From an uncultured Treponema sp. (GTDB lineage: Bacteria; Spirochaetota; Spirochaetia; Treponematales; Treponemataceae), in assembly GCA_900317625.1 (NCBI GenBank), contig ONHK01000009.1:1-64000 (forward strand): 64,000 nucleotides of DNA, read 5' to 3'. The notes beneath the pieces were generated by a model. It had not been told where the DNA came from. It ran no database searches and worked only from the letters and a program-made list of their open reading frames with translations. The stretch's first letter is position 1. Each line of letters opens with the position of its first letter. Below, in pieces: positions 1 to 8,939 of this stretch. The translations under genes were made by a program, and so were the position numbers.

Positions 1-290
1 ATTGACAATATTGTATGAAGAAACAAAATTCTTGCAGACTGGAAAAAGAACGGAAGAAATAAGTACGCGTTTTGAGTGCAAAATGCGGCAGCAGGCTGAT
101 TTTATATTATGATGAAAAAGAGTCCTAAAGAAACTATCCAGTTTTGCAGAGCAAAACTGGAAACAAAACTTTGATTGACAATATTGTATGAAGAAACAAA
201 ATTCTTGCAGACTGGAAAAAGAACGGAAGAAATAAGTACGCGTTTTGCGTGCAAAACGCGGTAGCTGGCTGAATGTATATTATGCTGAAA
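1..290. repeat. tandem direct repeat, two units offset by 173 bp
   Basis: Bases 1-74 recur almost exactly at 174-247, and similarity continues with substitutions for another 40 bases. Each unit ends in a short hairpin with arms of the CGCGTTTTGC type: 66-87 is imperfect and 239-260 is a perfect 10-bp inverted repeat with a 2-nt loop. A further perfect hairpin (CCAGTTTTGC, loop AGA) lies at 138-160 between the units. No T-run follows, so these are not classical terminators. The function is unknown. Confidence 0.8.
2..112 (+). CDS. possible 3' end of a gene entering from the left edge (hypothetical)
   Basis: The frame beginning at base 2 is open to a TGA at 110-112 and encodes 36 residues rich in charged amino acids. 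The second repeat copy, from 174, keeps this frame only to a TAG at the hairpin. This would fit a gene whose 3' end was duplicated, with the second copy decaying. It is equally possible that the whole repeat is non-coding. I recognise no family. Confidence 0.25.
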   Translation: MTILYEETKFLQTGKRTEEISTRFECKMRQQADFIL

Positions 291-300
291 GAGAGATTTT

Positions 301-451
301 CCGCCTGCGTGCGGTAGGGATTGGAGGGGCGCCGGAGGCGGACTCCGGAACGGAGCCTGCGCTGCAGGCGCAGCGAGGAGGCCGGAGCGGAAGCGCAGCC
401 TCGGAAAGCCCGACGCGCGGGACTGCGGAGCTGGACCGCGCGGACCGCCCT
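301..451. repeat. GC-rich palindromic intergenic element (R1)
   Basis: This 150-bp stretch is far richer in GC than its surroundings and full of self-complementary segments such as CCGGA...TCCGG and GCCTGC...GCAGGC. Its beginning (CCGCCTGCG...GGGATTG) and an internal GGAAAGCCCG resemble the element at 59070-59190. It lies just after the stop codon of the leftward gene at 474-848. Short open frames across it look spurious. Confidence 0.65.
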
Positions 452-473
452 GATTATTATGATTACTAAAAAT

Positions 474-848
474 CTATTCTGTTTTGGTTTGTGGTGTTTC
501 GGTTGATTCCGGGGATTCAGGCTCTTCGCCGAGGGCTTTTAGTTTTTCCTGGCGGGTCTGGATTTCTTTTTCGATTTCTTTGATTGCATTGGTTATTTTT
601 ACAACATTTTCATCAGATGCGGAAAGAACCGATGTGTTGTCATTGATGAATTTTTCAAATGCAAGCTGTCCGAGATTTCGGATTTCGTCCTTCTTTTTTG
701 ACTCGAACTGCCGGATTTCAATGCGGATTACGCTTTGATCGCTTAATTTTCTGACCGCAGTTTCTGTTTTTTGAAATGCTTTTTTTGAAGAGGCAACAAC
801 TTTATCCATTCCTGCCTTGAGTTTTTCTTTAAATTCATTTTTATCCAT
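474..848 (-). CDS. hypothetical small coiled-coil protein
   Basis: This 124-residue, highly charged protein has no signal peptide and no membrane segment. The region from about residue 5 to 110 is predicted helical, with heptad-like spacing, and the tail is Glu/Pro/Thr-rich. A strong GGAGG lies 7 nt before the ATG, fixing the start. The upstream gap 849-935 carries a TATATT that could be its -10. It resembles small cytoplasmic coiled-coil proteins of unknown function; I do not recognise a named family. It is separated from the large phosphatase gene by 87 bp and is probably transcribed on its own. Confidence 0.7.
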   Translation of the reverse strand: MDKNEFKEKLKAGMDKVVASSKKAFQKTETAVRKLSDQSVIRIEIRQFESKKKDEIRNLGQLAFEKFINDNTSVLSASDENVVKITNAIKEIEKEIQTRQEKLKALGEEPESPESTETPQTKTE

Positions 849-935
849 GGTTTGCCTCCAGATATTTTTTATATTTTTAATATAATCCTGTTTTTAAGTT
901 TTTTAAACTTTTTTTTTGCATTTTGTAGAATTTTT

Positions 936-3900
936 TTATTTGCGCTGAAGGCAAATCATTGTAAGGTCGTCTTCCTGGGCATCTTCTTTTAGATATGAAT
1001 AAAAAACGTTGTTCGGATTTTTTGGTTTTCTGACCGGACGGCCGTGGAAACTTTCCTGCGTTGGAGGAACGGCGTATTTTTCGTAAAGTGAAAAATATTT
1101 TTTCAGGAATCCGTCGATTGCGATGTCTACTTCAACCAAATCTTTTACGGTTGCCGACGCTGGCTTATACAGGCGGAAAAGTTTTTCTAGAGATGCGAGC
1201 GCCAATGTGGCTTCCTCAACAGTTCCCTGGCAATTTGTAAAATCGAATTCAAGGATTTCTCCGATTGATGGATTGTCTTTTTTTGTGAGAATGTATTTCT
1301 TTTTTTGGAAAATGGCTTCAATTATTTCTGAAACGCGGTTTTCGCCGAATTCTTCTTTTTCGGCTTCGTATTCGGGGTTTCCGTATTCATCGTAGATTTG
1401 TTCACCGTTTGAGTCTGTTTTTGGCTTTAAAACCGCGGCAAAATCTGGAGTGCGGAGAATTCTTCCGTTTTCTTCAATTCCGTCGGTATAAAGAATCAGG
1501 ACATCTTTTGGATTTAATTTTGTTTGTTCAACTTTAAAGCCGCCTTTTAATTCAAGCATAAAATTCGGGAACGGTCCTGCAGCTGGTGTTTCCGCAAGTT
1601 CGATTTTTTTAATCAATCTGGTTGAATTTTCGTAAACGCGCACAAATCGGTCGCCGGCATGACACATGAAAACGTCTCCTGTTTTTGAATCATACAGAGA
1701 AACTATCATCGCGACGAATTTTCCTTTTATATTCAATGATTCCAGAAATCCGTTCACTTTATAAACGAAATCTTCGAGTTTTGTGCCGTTTTTCTGGTAA
1801 TTCCAGTTTTCAAAATATTTTTTGTAGAGCGTTGCAACAATTGTAACAAGGATTCCAGCTGGAGCCGCATGACCGGAAGCATCGCATTTTATAAGGACAT
1901 ACCAGCGTTCATCAAGTTTCTTGAAGTCAAAATAGTCGCCGGATGCGCCGGATGCGCCTTTGTAATAAGCGAATTCTGAAATTTTTTCATCTGAAATCCG
2001 GGAAATATTCTGCTTGAAATTGCCTGCAAGCGGCTCAAGGGAAACCATCGCCTGCTGAATTGGAGTCGCCTCGTTTGCCTGAAGATTAAGTTCGCGTTCA
2101 TTGTAGCCCAAATCTTTTTTCATGCGGTTAACAGAATCCCCGAGCCGCCCGATTTCGTTGTTCGGCAAATCAGTAATATCACCGGCAAGAAGGCGCTCCT
2201 TGTCGTTTTCCTCGGAAATTTCAGTCACAGTTTTTTCAAGCATTTTGATCGGACGGACAATTCTTCCTGCAAAAAGATTCGCCCCGAAAATTCCAAAGAC
2301 GATTGCAATTGCGGAAAGAACAATAACGATGTAAAAAATACTTCGGCTGGCTTTGTCGATGTCGCGGATAAGGGAATCCGTGTTCACTTTCAGAAACAAA
2401 ATTCCGTGGACATACTGGTTCTGCTGGTTATTTGCGCCTGTTGAATAAAGAACCGGGCGGTAGAACAAATATTCTGTTACATTGCGGTTGAATTTTTCAT
2501 CATTGTACGGCGGAACTGAATCAGAACCTTTTTCTGAAAGTTCAAGTAGTTGCTTTTGAATTTCGTTCCGGTAATTCGCATTCAGATTTGAAATCTCTGC
2601 GCGGCGGGAATTTGTTGCGCCACGAAGCTCAGAATTCAGTTCTGCGATTTTCGCCTCGGTTTTTCCGCACATTTCATATGCTTCAAGATTCAGTTCTGAA
2701 CAACGCTGCAAAATTTCCTGTTCAATTTCCTGCGCGGACGAAAACATTGAGACACCCGGAATTATTGTTTTGCGCGCGCTGAGTTTGTTGACTTTTGAAG
2801 TGATATTCGCGTCGTTGGAAGCCCAAACGTAAAGTACAGAATTTTTTTCGGCGGCAGAATTATTTTCCGGAAGATTCTTGCTCAATTCAGAATTTTTTGT
2901 GGCTTCACCGGTAATTGTAAGAAATTCAGCCTCTGAAAGAGATGTCATCTGATTCAGCAAATCATTGAATTCCATCGTGTTTTCATCCGCATTCTGAAGA
3001 TAAGTCCTTGCGCCGCTAAAAACTGAGGAAAGCAAAACGTTCACGCGGTCATGCAAACCTTTTGAAAGCGTGCGCTCCTGCCCTTTTATCATCGTAAGTC
3101 CAAGGCTTAAAGAAATAATAATTATAATCGCAACAACAAGAGAAATTGCAAATCCCGCAAGAGAAGTTTTCAAGCTGCCGTTTCTTCGTTTTTCTTCCTT
3201 TTTTGATTTTTGGAACTGCGGCATAAGCCCTCCAGATTCAAGCTGAGTAACTATTTTTTTTGCTGAATAAATTTCTGCATAATTTTTGAAAAATGAAATT
3301 CCAAACACGATAACTGCCACGGCAAAAAGAATAAGCGCGACAAATAAAACAATGTAACCGACAAAAACAGAATGTTCGTATTTTTTTTCAATTATTTTCC
3401 AGGACGGAATATATTCGTATTCATTTTCAACCTGAACAGTTCCGTTCGGGCTGATTTTTAAAGCTTTTGTTTTTGTAAAAGAAATTCCGCGGTTTGAATG
3501 GACAACTCCGACAAAATAAGAACCTTCATCAAGCTCATGGCCAAGATTTATTCCAGAAATTTTTGAGTTTAAAACATTGAAATTCTGCACATCCTTTGAA
3601 ATAACCAGCTCATAAGGCGGTTTTCCGTCTGAATCAACAATGACAGAACGGATTGTTCCATCATAGGCAAAATCATTTCCAGAAATCTCAATTGTTATGT
3701 CACCAAAAGAAGAGACATTTTCCTTGATTGAAGAAATATATGTGCGCGGCTCATATTTATTCAGAAGAACAGGAATATTTTTCGCCTCGCCAACATAACC
3801 AGCCTCATCAACAGCCGCAACAGAAAGAACATAAAGTCCGTTCCGCTGATTCTTAAACGAAAAGGCTGGATTTTTATAAATCGTGCCGGAAAGTTTTATT

Positions 3901-5711
3901 TTGCGCTGAAGAGATTTTTCATTCGTACGCAGAATATTTTCAGCATAATTTTTCAGATCTTCTTCTGACGCTTTTGTTCTGTTTTTTGGCGTTGAATAAA
4001 ATTTATTCGGAATTTCCGCGATTTTTGTCAAAGCATAAGAATAACCTTTTATATCGTCGTCCAAAAAATCAGGTTGCCAGCGCACAATTCCATAATTTGA
4101 AGAAAGAAATCCTGCGGCATCAATTTCCAGCGGCTCAAAAACAACAGGTTTCGGCGGCGTTAAATCCAGATAATATTCTGAAGAGCTGATTTTTGACCAG
4201 TTTCCAGCATTGTCAAGCACGCAGACTTTCAAATACCAGTAGCCTTCTTTTTCTGCGGAAAGCTGAATTGAATTTCCAGTTGAAACAGATTTTTTTTCTA
4301 GCTGCGGAATTTCTTCCTCATCTTGCGACCAGCTGAAAGCATATCCTTGGATTCCAGAAATATCGTACGGAAGTTTTATTTTAAACGAAACCCGCCTGTT
4401 TTTTGAGCGGATTCCAGAATTTGCATTTTGGCGTTCAGGAATTATTGTGGCGGCGGAAACTTCTTTGTCCGGCTCGAGCGACATTATCCGGGTTTCAGAA
4501 TATGCGCCGCCAGAATTCCCGGAAGAATTTTTACTTTGCCAGACAAAACTCAAATCGTTTCCATTCAAAAGTGGCGAAGGAAATGTTGAATCAATTTTTT
4601 GCTGGCTGAGCTGGGTTTCATCCCAATCAATTTTTTGTTTTTTTGCAAGATAAACTTGCTCGTATCCAGAACGATTGTCGAACCAGAACGCATAAATTTC
4701 ATTCTTAAAATCAAAAAGTCCGGCTTTTCTGCAATTTCCTTTTGAGGCAATCACATCAACAGAATCCGGCAGAACTTTTTCCTTTAAAATCTGTTCGTAC
4801 CAGATTTCAGAATTTTCAGTTCCACGCATTTTTCGTTCCCAGACAAGATTTATTTTTTCATCTTTAAATAAAATAAACTGAGCCTGATTGTCAAAATCCG
4901 AAAAATCACCCTTTAAAACAGAATCTTTTCCTGTAACATGAACCGGCGCAGACCAGGCACGACCGCCATTTTCAGAATGAGAAATATAAATCTGATAAGA
5001 ATTTTTGTTTCCTTGCGAAAACTGCGACTGAAAAACCAAAAAATCTGAATTTTCAGAGCTGCACATAAAAGGCGCGAAAGAATTCGGCATTGAAGAAGAA
5101 AATGTTTCAGAAAAAGGCGACCATTTCAATCCATCATCCGAAACTGAATGACAAATAAAAAATTCGTGGAGCCGCAGCATGGAATCTGAAATTTTAGATT
5201 TTGACGCGAACATCACAAATTTTCCGGAAAAAGAAGCATAAATTCTTGGCGCAAAAAATTCGCCTTTTGGAACAGAAACCACCGATTTTTCAAAATTTTC
5301 CGAGCCATTTTTTAAGACATAAACGCTCAATTCTGAATCTGAACTCTGAACCGCGACCGCAACTGTTCCATTTTTTTGCATTGCAGCTGAATAAATATCA
5401 GGAATTTCTGAACCCGCGTATTCAAAAGGTCCTGCAAAGCGGCTCAATTTTTTCCAGTTTCCGAAAGAATCAATAAACCGCGCCGAAAGCCAGATATTTT
5501 TTTCAGATTTATCAACTTCCTGCCAGAAAGAAAAAGTTTTTTCACCGTTTCCAGCCGTTTTTGGAAAAACAGACTCTTTTTCGCTTACAGGATAAACGGA
5601 ATTCCACCAGAATTTTTCAGCGGAAAACGCAGGAACAGAAAAAATTCCAAAAAAAGAGAAAATTAAAATCAGTCTGAAAAAATCTAAAAAATAATTCCGT
5701 TTAATTTTCAT
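936..5711 (-). CDS. membrane PP2C (SpoIIE-type) phosphatase with HAMP and extracytoplasmic propeller
   Basis: A 1591-residue signalling protein. It has a signal peptide (about 1-30), a region of sialidase/BNR-like beta-propeller repeats (about 40-420), Ig/fibronectin-like domains (about 430-760), a membrane segment near 783-810, a second near 848-875, a periplasmic helical sensor region, a third membrane segment near 1124-1150, a HAMP domain (about 1150-1200) and a SpoIIE/RsbU PP2C domain. The metal-binding aspartates are visible in SGDYFDF, KCDASGH and LYTDGIEENG. The family dephosphorylates serine on anti-sigma-factor antagonists, so this probably couples an envelope signal to a partner-switching cascade. 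The phosphatase domain has an insertion of roughly 40 residues after the TDG motif. The ATG overlaps the TGA of the upstream gene by 4 bp, implying translational coupling. The ligand is unknown. Confidence 0.85.
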   Translation of the reverse strand: MKIKRNYFLDFFRLILIFSFFGIFSVPAFSAEKFWWNSVYPVSEKESVFPKTAGNGEKTFSFWQEVDKSEKNIWLSARFIDSFGNWKKLSRFAGPFEYAGSEIPDIYSAAMQKNGTVAVAVQSSDSELSVYVLKNGSENFEKSVVSVPKGEFFAPRIYASFSGKFVMFASKSKISDSMLRLHEFFICHSVSDDGLKWSPFSETFSSSMPNSFAPFMCSSENSDFLVFQSQFSQGNKNSYQIYISHSENGGRAWSAPVHVTGKDSVLKGDFSDFDNQAQFILFKDEKINLVWERKMRGTENSEIWYEQILKEKVLPDSVDVIASKGNCRKAGLFDFKNEIYAFWFDNRSGYEQVYLAKKQKIDWDETQLSQQKIDSTFPSPLLNGNDLSFVWQSKNSSGNSGGAYSETRIMSLEPDKEVSAATIIPERQNANSGIRSKNRRVSFKIKLPYDISGIQGYAFSWSQDEEEIPQLEKKSVSTGNSIQLSAEKEGYWYLKVCVLDNAGNWSKISSSEYYLDLTPPKPVVFEPLEIDAAGFLSSNYGIVRWQPDFLDDDIKGYSYALTKIAEIPNKFYSTPKNRTKASEEDLKNYAENILRTNEKSLQRKIKLSGTIYKNPAFSFKNQRNGLYVLSVAAVDEAGYVGEAKNIPVLLNKYEPRTYISSIKENVSSFGDITIEISGNDFAYDGTIRSVIVDSDGKPPYELVISKDVQNFNVLNSKISGINLGHELDEGSYFVGVVHSNRGISFTKTKALKISPNGTVQVENEYEYIPSWKIIEKKYEHSVFVGYIVLFVALILFAVAVIVFGISFFKNYAEIYSAKKIVTQLESGGLMPQFQKSKKEEKRRNGSLKTSLAGFAISLVVAIIIIISLSLGLTMIKGQERTLSKGLHDRVNVLLSSVFSGARTYLQNADENTMEFNDLLNQMTSLSEAEFLTITGEATKNSELSKNLPENNSAAEKNSVLYVWASNDANITSKVNKLSARKTIIPGVSMFSSAQEIEQEILQRCSELNLEAYEMCGKTEAKIAELNSELRGATNSRRAEISNLNANYRNEIQKQLLELSEKGSDSVPPYNDEKFNRNVTEYLFYRPVLYSTGANNQQNQYVHGILFLKVNTDSLIRDIDKASRSIFYIVIVLSAIAIVFGIFGANLFAGRIVRPIKMLEKTVTEISEENDKERLLAGDITDLPNNEIGRLGDSVNRMKKDLGYNERELNLQANEATPIQQAMVSLEPLAGNFKQNISRISDEKISEFAYYKGASGASGDYFDFKKLDERWYVLIKCDASGHAAPAGILVTIVATLYKKYFENWNYQKNGTKLEDFVYKVNGFLESLNIKGKFVAMIVSLYDSKTGDVFMCHAGDRFVRVYENSTRLIKKIELAETPAAGPFPNFMLELKGGFKVEQTKLNPKDVLILYTDGIEENGRILRTPDFAAVLKPKTDSNGEQIYDEYGNPEYEAEKEEFGENRVSEIIEAIFQKKKYILTKKDNPSIGEILEFDFTNCQGTVEEATLALASLEKLFRLYKPASATVKDLVEVDIAIDGFLKKYFSLYEKYAVPPTQESFHGRPVRKPKNPNNVFYSYLKEDAQEDDLTMICLQRK

Positions 5712-8700
5712 TGTCCCAAAGCCCTTTCAACGCGATTTTTAAGTTTTGTAAGATTTTCAGTTCTATTTGCCGGATTTTTCCACATTTCAGAAATAATTTC
5801 CTCCGCCATTTCGTAACGGTTTGAAGAAATAAGCTCAACAACTTCCTGGTATCTGTCAGTATAATTTGAATCTCTTGTGTAGACATTTGTCTTTAAACGC
5901 GCGCTGATTCTTGAACGGAGAGATTTAAAATTCTGATTTTCGCTGTCTGTGGAAATCGCCTGATTAATTTTTTTAAACGCTTCCTGATAATTTCCACTCT
6001 GAAAAAGTTTCTGCGCCTCGGAAGCAAGCTGTTCAGCATATTTTTTTACGCCTGGCGCCAACGGACGTTTCTTTTTTCCAAGAGAATATTCAATTTCAAG
6101 AATCGCATTTTTCAGACCCGGATAATCTGGATTAATTTCCGCAAGATCTGAAAGTTCCGCATAAGCCTGAAGAAGTTTTTCGTTGCCGAAAGAATCTTTT
6201 GCCGCAGACGCAGCGTTTTCCTTTGCCTGAGAAACCCGGTTCGCAAAATTTATCTTAAACTGCTCAGGATCCTGAAACTGCTGAATTTCAAGCCGGAGCT
6301 TGTTCGCCGCCATATTTCTTGGAACAAGGGAACGCAATATTTCCAAAGTCTGAAGAGCCTCATTGAACTGAGCCAAAGCCGCCTGGGAATTTCCTTTTTT
6401 TGAAAAAGATTTTCCTTTCTCAAAACTTTGCTTTGCGCTTCTTAACATCTGGGAAACATCCCTGTAAAGCGAATCCGAAGGCAAAACCTCGCGGCCATTG
6501 TTTGCGTTCAATGCGTTCTCAACAATTTTCATCATATTTTGAATTTCGTCGTTCTCGTAATCAAGAAAAACAACGTTCCATCGTTCCTGCGCACGGTTCA
6601 AAAGAATTTGCGCCTCGGCATAATTATCATTGTTGAATTCTTTTCCGGCCTGCGCAATCAAATCGTCAACTTCCTTGTCGATAATAATTTTCTGCTGCTC
6701 AGAAATTTTTTCCAGAAGATTTTCTATTTTTTTCCGGCTGTTTACAGCAAGATTTTCGTTGTAGTCAAAGCGCAAAGAATCGTCGTAGAATTCAATCGCA
6801 TTGTTCGCTTCTGTCCGCGCCTCATCAAATTTTTGCTGACGGAAGAATTTTTGGGCAGTTTCAAAGCTTTTGTCGCCATCCAGAATATTTCTGTCAGAAT
6901 TTTTAACAAGAGAATTTGCTTCTTCCAGAGATTTTTTAAGTTCATCGGCAAAATTCTCAAGTTTTTCAATGCTGGATTTTATTGACAGAACTGAATTTTC
7001 GTAATTTTCCTCGTATGAATCTGTAACTTTTTCAAGTCCGAACTGAAGAGATTTTTTTCCGCCCTCAACATATTTTTCCAAATAAAGAATTTCCTGCACC
7101 GCATTCCGGGAAAATCGCCTCCGCATTCCACCAACAACAGTTCCCTGAATATTTTCCTCAATTTTTTTCTGCGATTCTGAAACTTTTTTTTCATAGTCAA
7201 GCCCGGCAAGCGAATAAAATTCCGCGCCTCTTTTGTACAATTCGCTCACCAAATCGAAGCAATAATCGTTCAGCGCAAAAATATAATCGTCGTAAGTTTC
7301 GCCGATTTTTTCCCACAAAATAATTTTATCCTCAATCTGAACGCCGCTTGTCGCTTTTTGAGGCAAGTTTCCCGCAGAAGAAGAATTTTGTTTCGCAAGA
7401 AGATTTCTGTATTTTTCGCTCCAGTCAGATTTTTTTGGGGAATTTTCATTTATCTGATTTTTTACAGAATTTATTTCCGAGGCAACACTCAGCAAATCCA
7501 AAATGTAAGAATTTCCAGAAAGCGCGGAATCGCCGGCATTTTCAGGCTGAACAATTTTGTCCGCGTCCGATTTTATTTCCGCAATTTTTACAACATCGTC
7601 AACAAAACTTTCAGAATAAAACGCGACATTCTCAAGATATTCAACAGAAATTTCAAAATTTTGATACGGAATCTGAAAATTTTTTCCATCCAGATTTTTT
7701 AAAAGCGAATAAAGTGAATTTATCTCGCGGGAATTTTTTCCAAAAAGCCCGATTTTTAAAAGTTCAGATTTTTCCGGAAGAATCTTGCTTTGCCTAAAAC
7801 TTTGAACAGAACTTGTCTCTGCAAAACGGACTGAAAGATTATTCAAAACCGCAACTGATGAGGATTTCATTTTTTCAATGTTCACGTTGAAAACCGCATC
7901 CATTACACCAAGAATTCCGTGATCCGCGCCCGGCATTTCATTCCAGCCAAAAACCGAACCGCTTGCAAGCCCAGGATATTCCTCGCCGTGTCCAACCGAT
8001 TTTTTTTCATCGTCAGTTTTTTTGCCTTTCCTGTTTTTTTCCGCAAGATTTTTCACCGCAACAGAATTTTTTTCCAGCGCAAATCCAAAATCCGCAACAG
8101 AATTTCTTAGCGAAGCATATTCTGAAAAAACTGATTTCACAGCCAAAAGCGCAGAATGAGCGGCAACCGTATTTTCAGAATTCAGCGCATTTATGTAAGA
8201 TGAGCGCGCGTTTTCAAGGCGGACAAGAATTCCATCAAAAAGTTCAAGATTTTTTTTGATTTCTTTTACCGCAGAATCAATTTCTCCGCTGATTTTTTCT
8301 TTTCCGAACTCAGCAATAAAATTTTCATGAAGAATTTCAAGTCCTTCAGCAGCTTTTTTTATCGCCTCAGAATATTTTTCAGATTGAATCAGTTTTGCAG
8401 TCTTGTTTTGAATCGCACTGTACTGCCGGATTGAAACAAGATAATTCGTGTCCTTTACAATGTCTAGCCGCTTGTCGTTCGGCTCAAATTCAAGCGCAAG
8501 AATTTCCTGAGTAAGTTTTTTTATGCGCCCGTCAATGACTTCAGAATCTTCCTCTGAACTGTTTTTGATTAAATTTATCAGCTCGTTCGCAAGCTCAGAA
8601 TACAATTTTCTGGAATTCAAAATTTTTTTGTATCTGCGTTGAACCGCATCAAATTCCAAAGGATTTTTTTCAAGATATTTATTCAGCTCAACAAGCGCCT

Positions 8701-8842
8701 GCTGAAAATTCCGCTCGTTCGGCTCATCAATAATTTTATCGATTTCGCGCAAAGTCATCGTTTTTTCCTGCGAAAAAATCCGGTTTGCAAAAAGAGAGAA
8801 AACTGTTATAAAAAGCGCGAGAATCTTTCGATTTTTCATCAT
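5708..8842 (-). CDS. large secreted/periplasmic helical repeat (TPR-like) protein
   Basis: About 1044 residues with a signal peptide ending near FSQ. The rest is almost entirely alpha-helical, with several TPR-like pairs, for example KGNSQAALAQFNEALQTLE and SGNYQEAFKKINQAI, and long coiled-coil stretches. A GTG at 8875 would add a hydrophobic leader before the signal peptide. I prefer the ATG at 8842 because it sits directly before the Lys-rich n-region and because a TACAAT at 8858-8853 ends 10 nt before it. Its stop overlaps the ATG of the phosphatase gene, so the two are almost certainly produced together. It may be the scaffold or ligand-presenting partner of that sensor; this is inference from position. 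Confidence 0.75.
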   Translation of the reverse strand: MMKNRKILALFITVFSLFANRIFSQEKTMTLREIDKIIDEPNERNFQQALVELNKYLEKNPLEFDAVQRRYKKILNSRKLYSELANELINLIKNSSEEDSEVIDGRIKKLTQEILALEFEPNDKRLDIVKDTNYLVSIRQYSAIQNKTAKLIQSEKYSEAIKKAAEGLEILHENFIAEFGKEKISGEIDSAVKEIKKNLELFDGILVRLENARSSYINALNSENTVAAHSALLAVKSVFSEYASLRNSVADFGFALEKNSVAVKNLAEKNRKGKKTDDEKKSVGHGEEYPGLASGSVFGWNEMPGADHGILGVMDAVFNVNIEKMKSSSVAVLNNLSVRFAETSSVQSFRQSKILPEKSELLKIGLFGKNSREINSLYSLLKNLDGKNFQIPYQNFEISVEYLENVAFYSESFVDDVVKIAEIKSDADKIVQPENAGDSALSGNSYILDLLSVASEINSVKNQINENSPKKSDWSEKYRNLLAKQNSSSAGNLPQKATSGVQIEDKIILWEKIGETYDDYIFALNDYCFDLVSELYKRGAEFYSLAGLDYEKKVSESQKKIEENIQGTVVGGMRRRFSRNAVQEILYLEKYVEGGKKSLQFGLEKVTDSYEENYENSVLSIKSSIEKLENFADELKKSLEEANSLVKNSDRNILDGDKSFETAQKFFRQQKFDEARTEANNAIEFYDDSLRFDYNENLAVNSRKKIENLLEKISEQQKIIIDKEVDDLIAQAGKEFNNDNYAEAQILLNRAQERWNVVFLDYENDEIQNMMKIVENALNANNGREVLPSDSLYRDVSQMLRSAKQSFEKGKSFSKKGNSQAALAQFNEALQTLEILRSLVPRNMAANKLRLEIQQFQDPEQFKINFANRVSQAKENAASAAKDSFGNEKLLQAYAELSDLAEINPDYPGLKNAILEIEYSLGKKKRPLAPGVKKYAEQLASEAQKLFQSGNYQEAFKKINQAISTDSENQNFKSLRSRISARLKTNVYTRDSNYTDRYQEVVELISSNRYEMAEEIISEMWKNPANRTENLTKLKNRVERALGQ

Positions 8843-8939
8843 AAAAAAGTACATTGTAAAAATGCAAATGTCCACAATTTCTTTTTCGGTATATATTCTA
8901 ATGAGTTAAGAAAAAAAATCCGAATAATAAAGTAACAAA

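Noticed and set aside
1..290. CRISPR array at the left edge
   Set aside because: Only two long, partly diverged units are present, with no short regular repeats, spacers or cas genes.
245..506. Two overlapping plus-strand frames rich in Arg, Gly, Ala
   Set aside because: They read through the GC-rich palindromic element R1 in two frames at once, which argues for base composition rather than coding.
6539..6985. 148-codon plus-strand frame inside the helical repeat gene
   Set aside because: Antisense shadow of a real coding region with Phe/Lys-rich composition.
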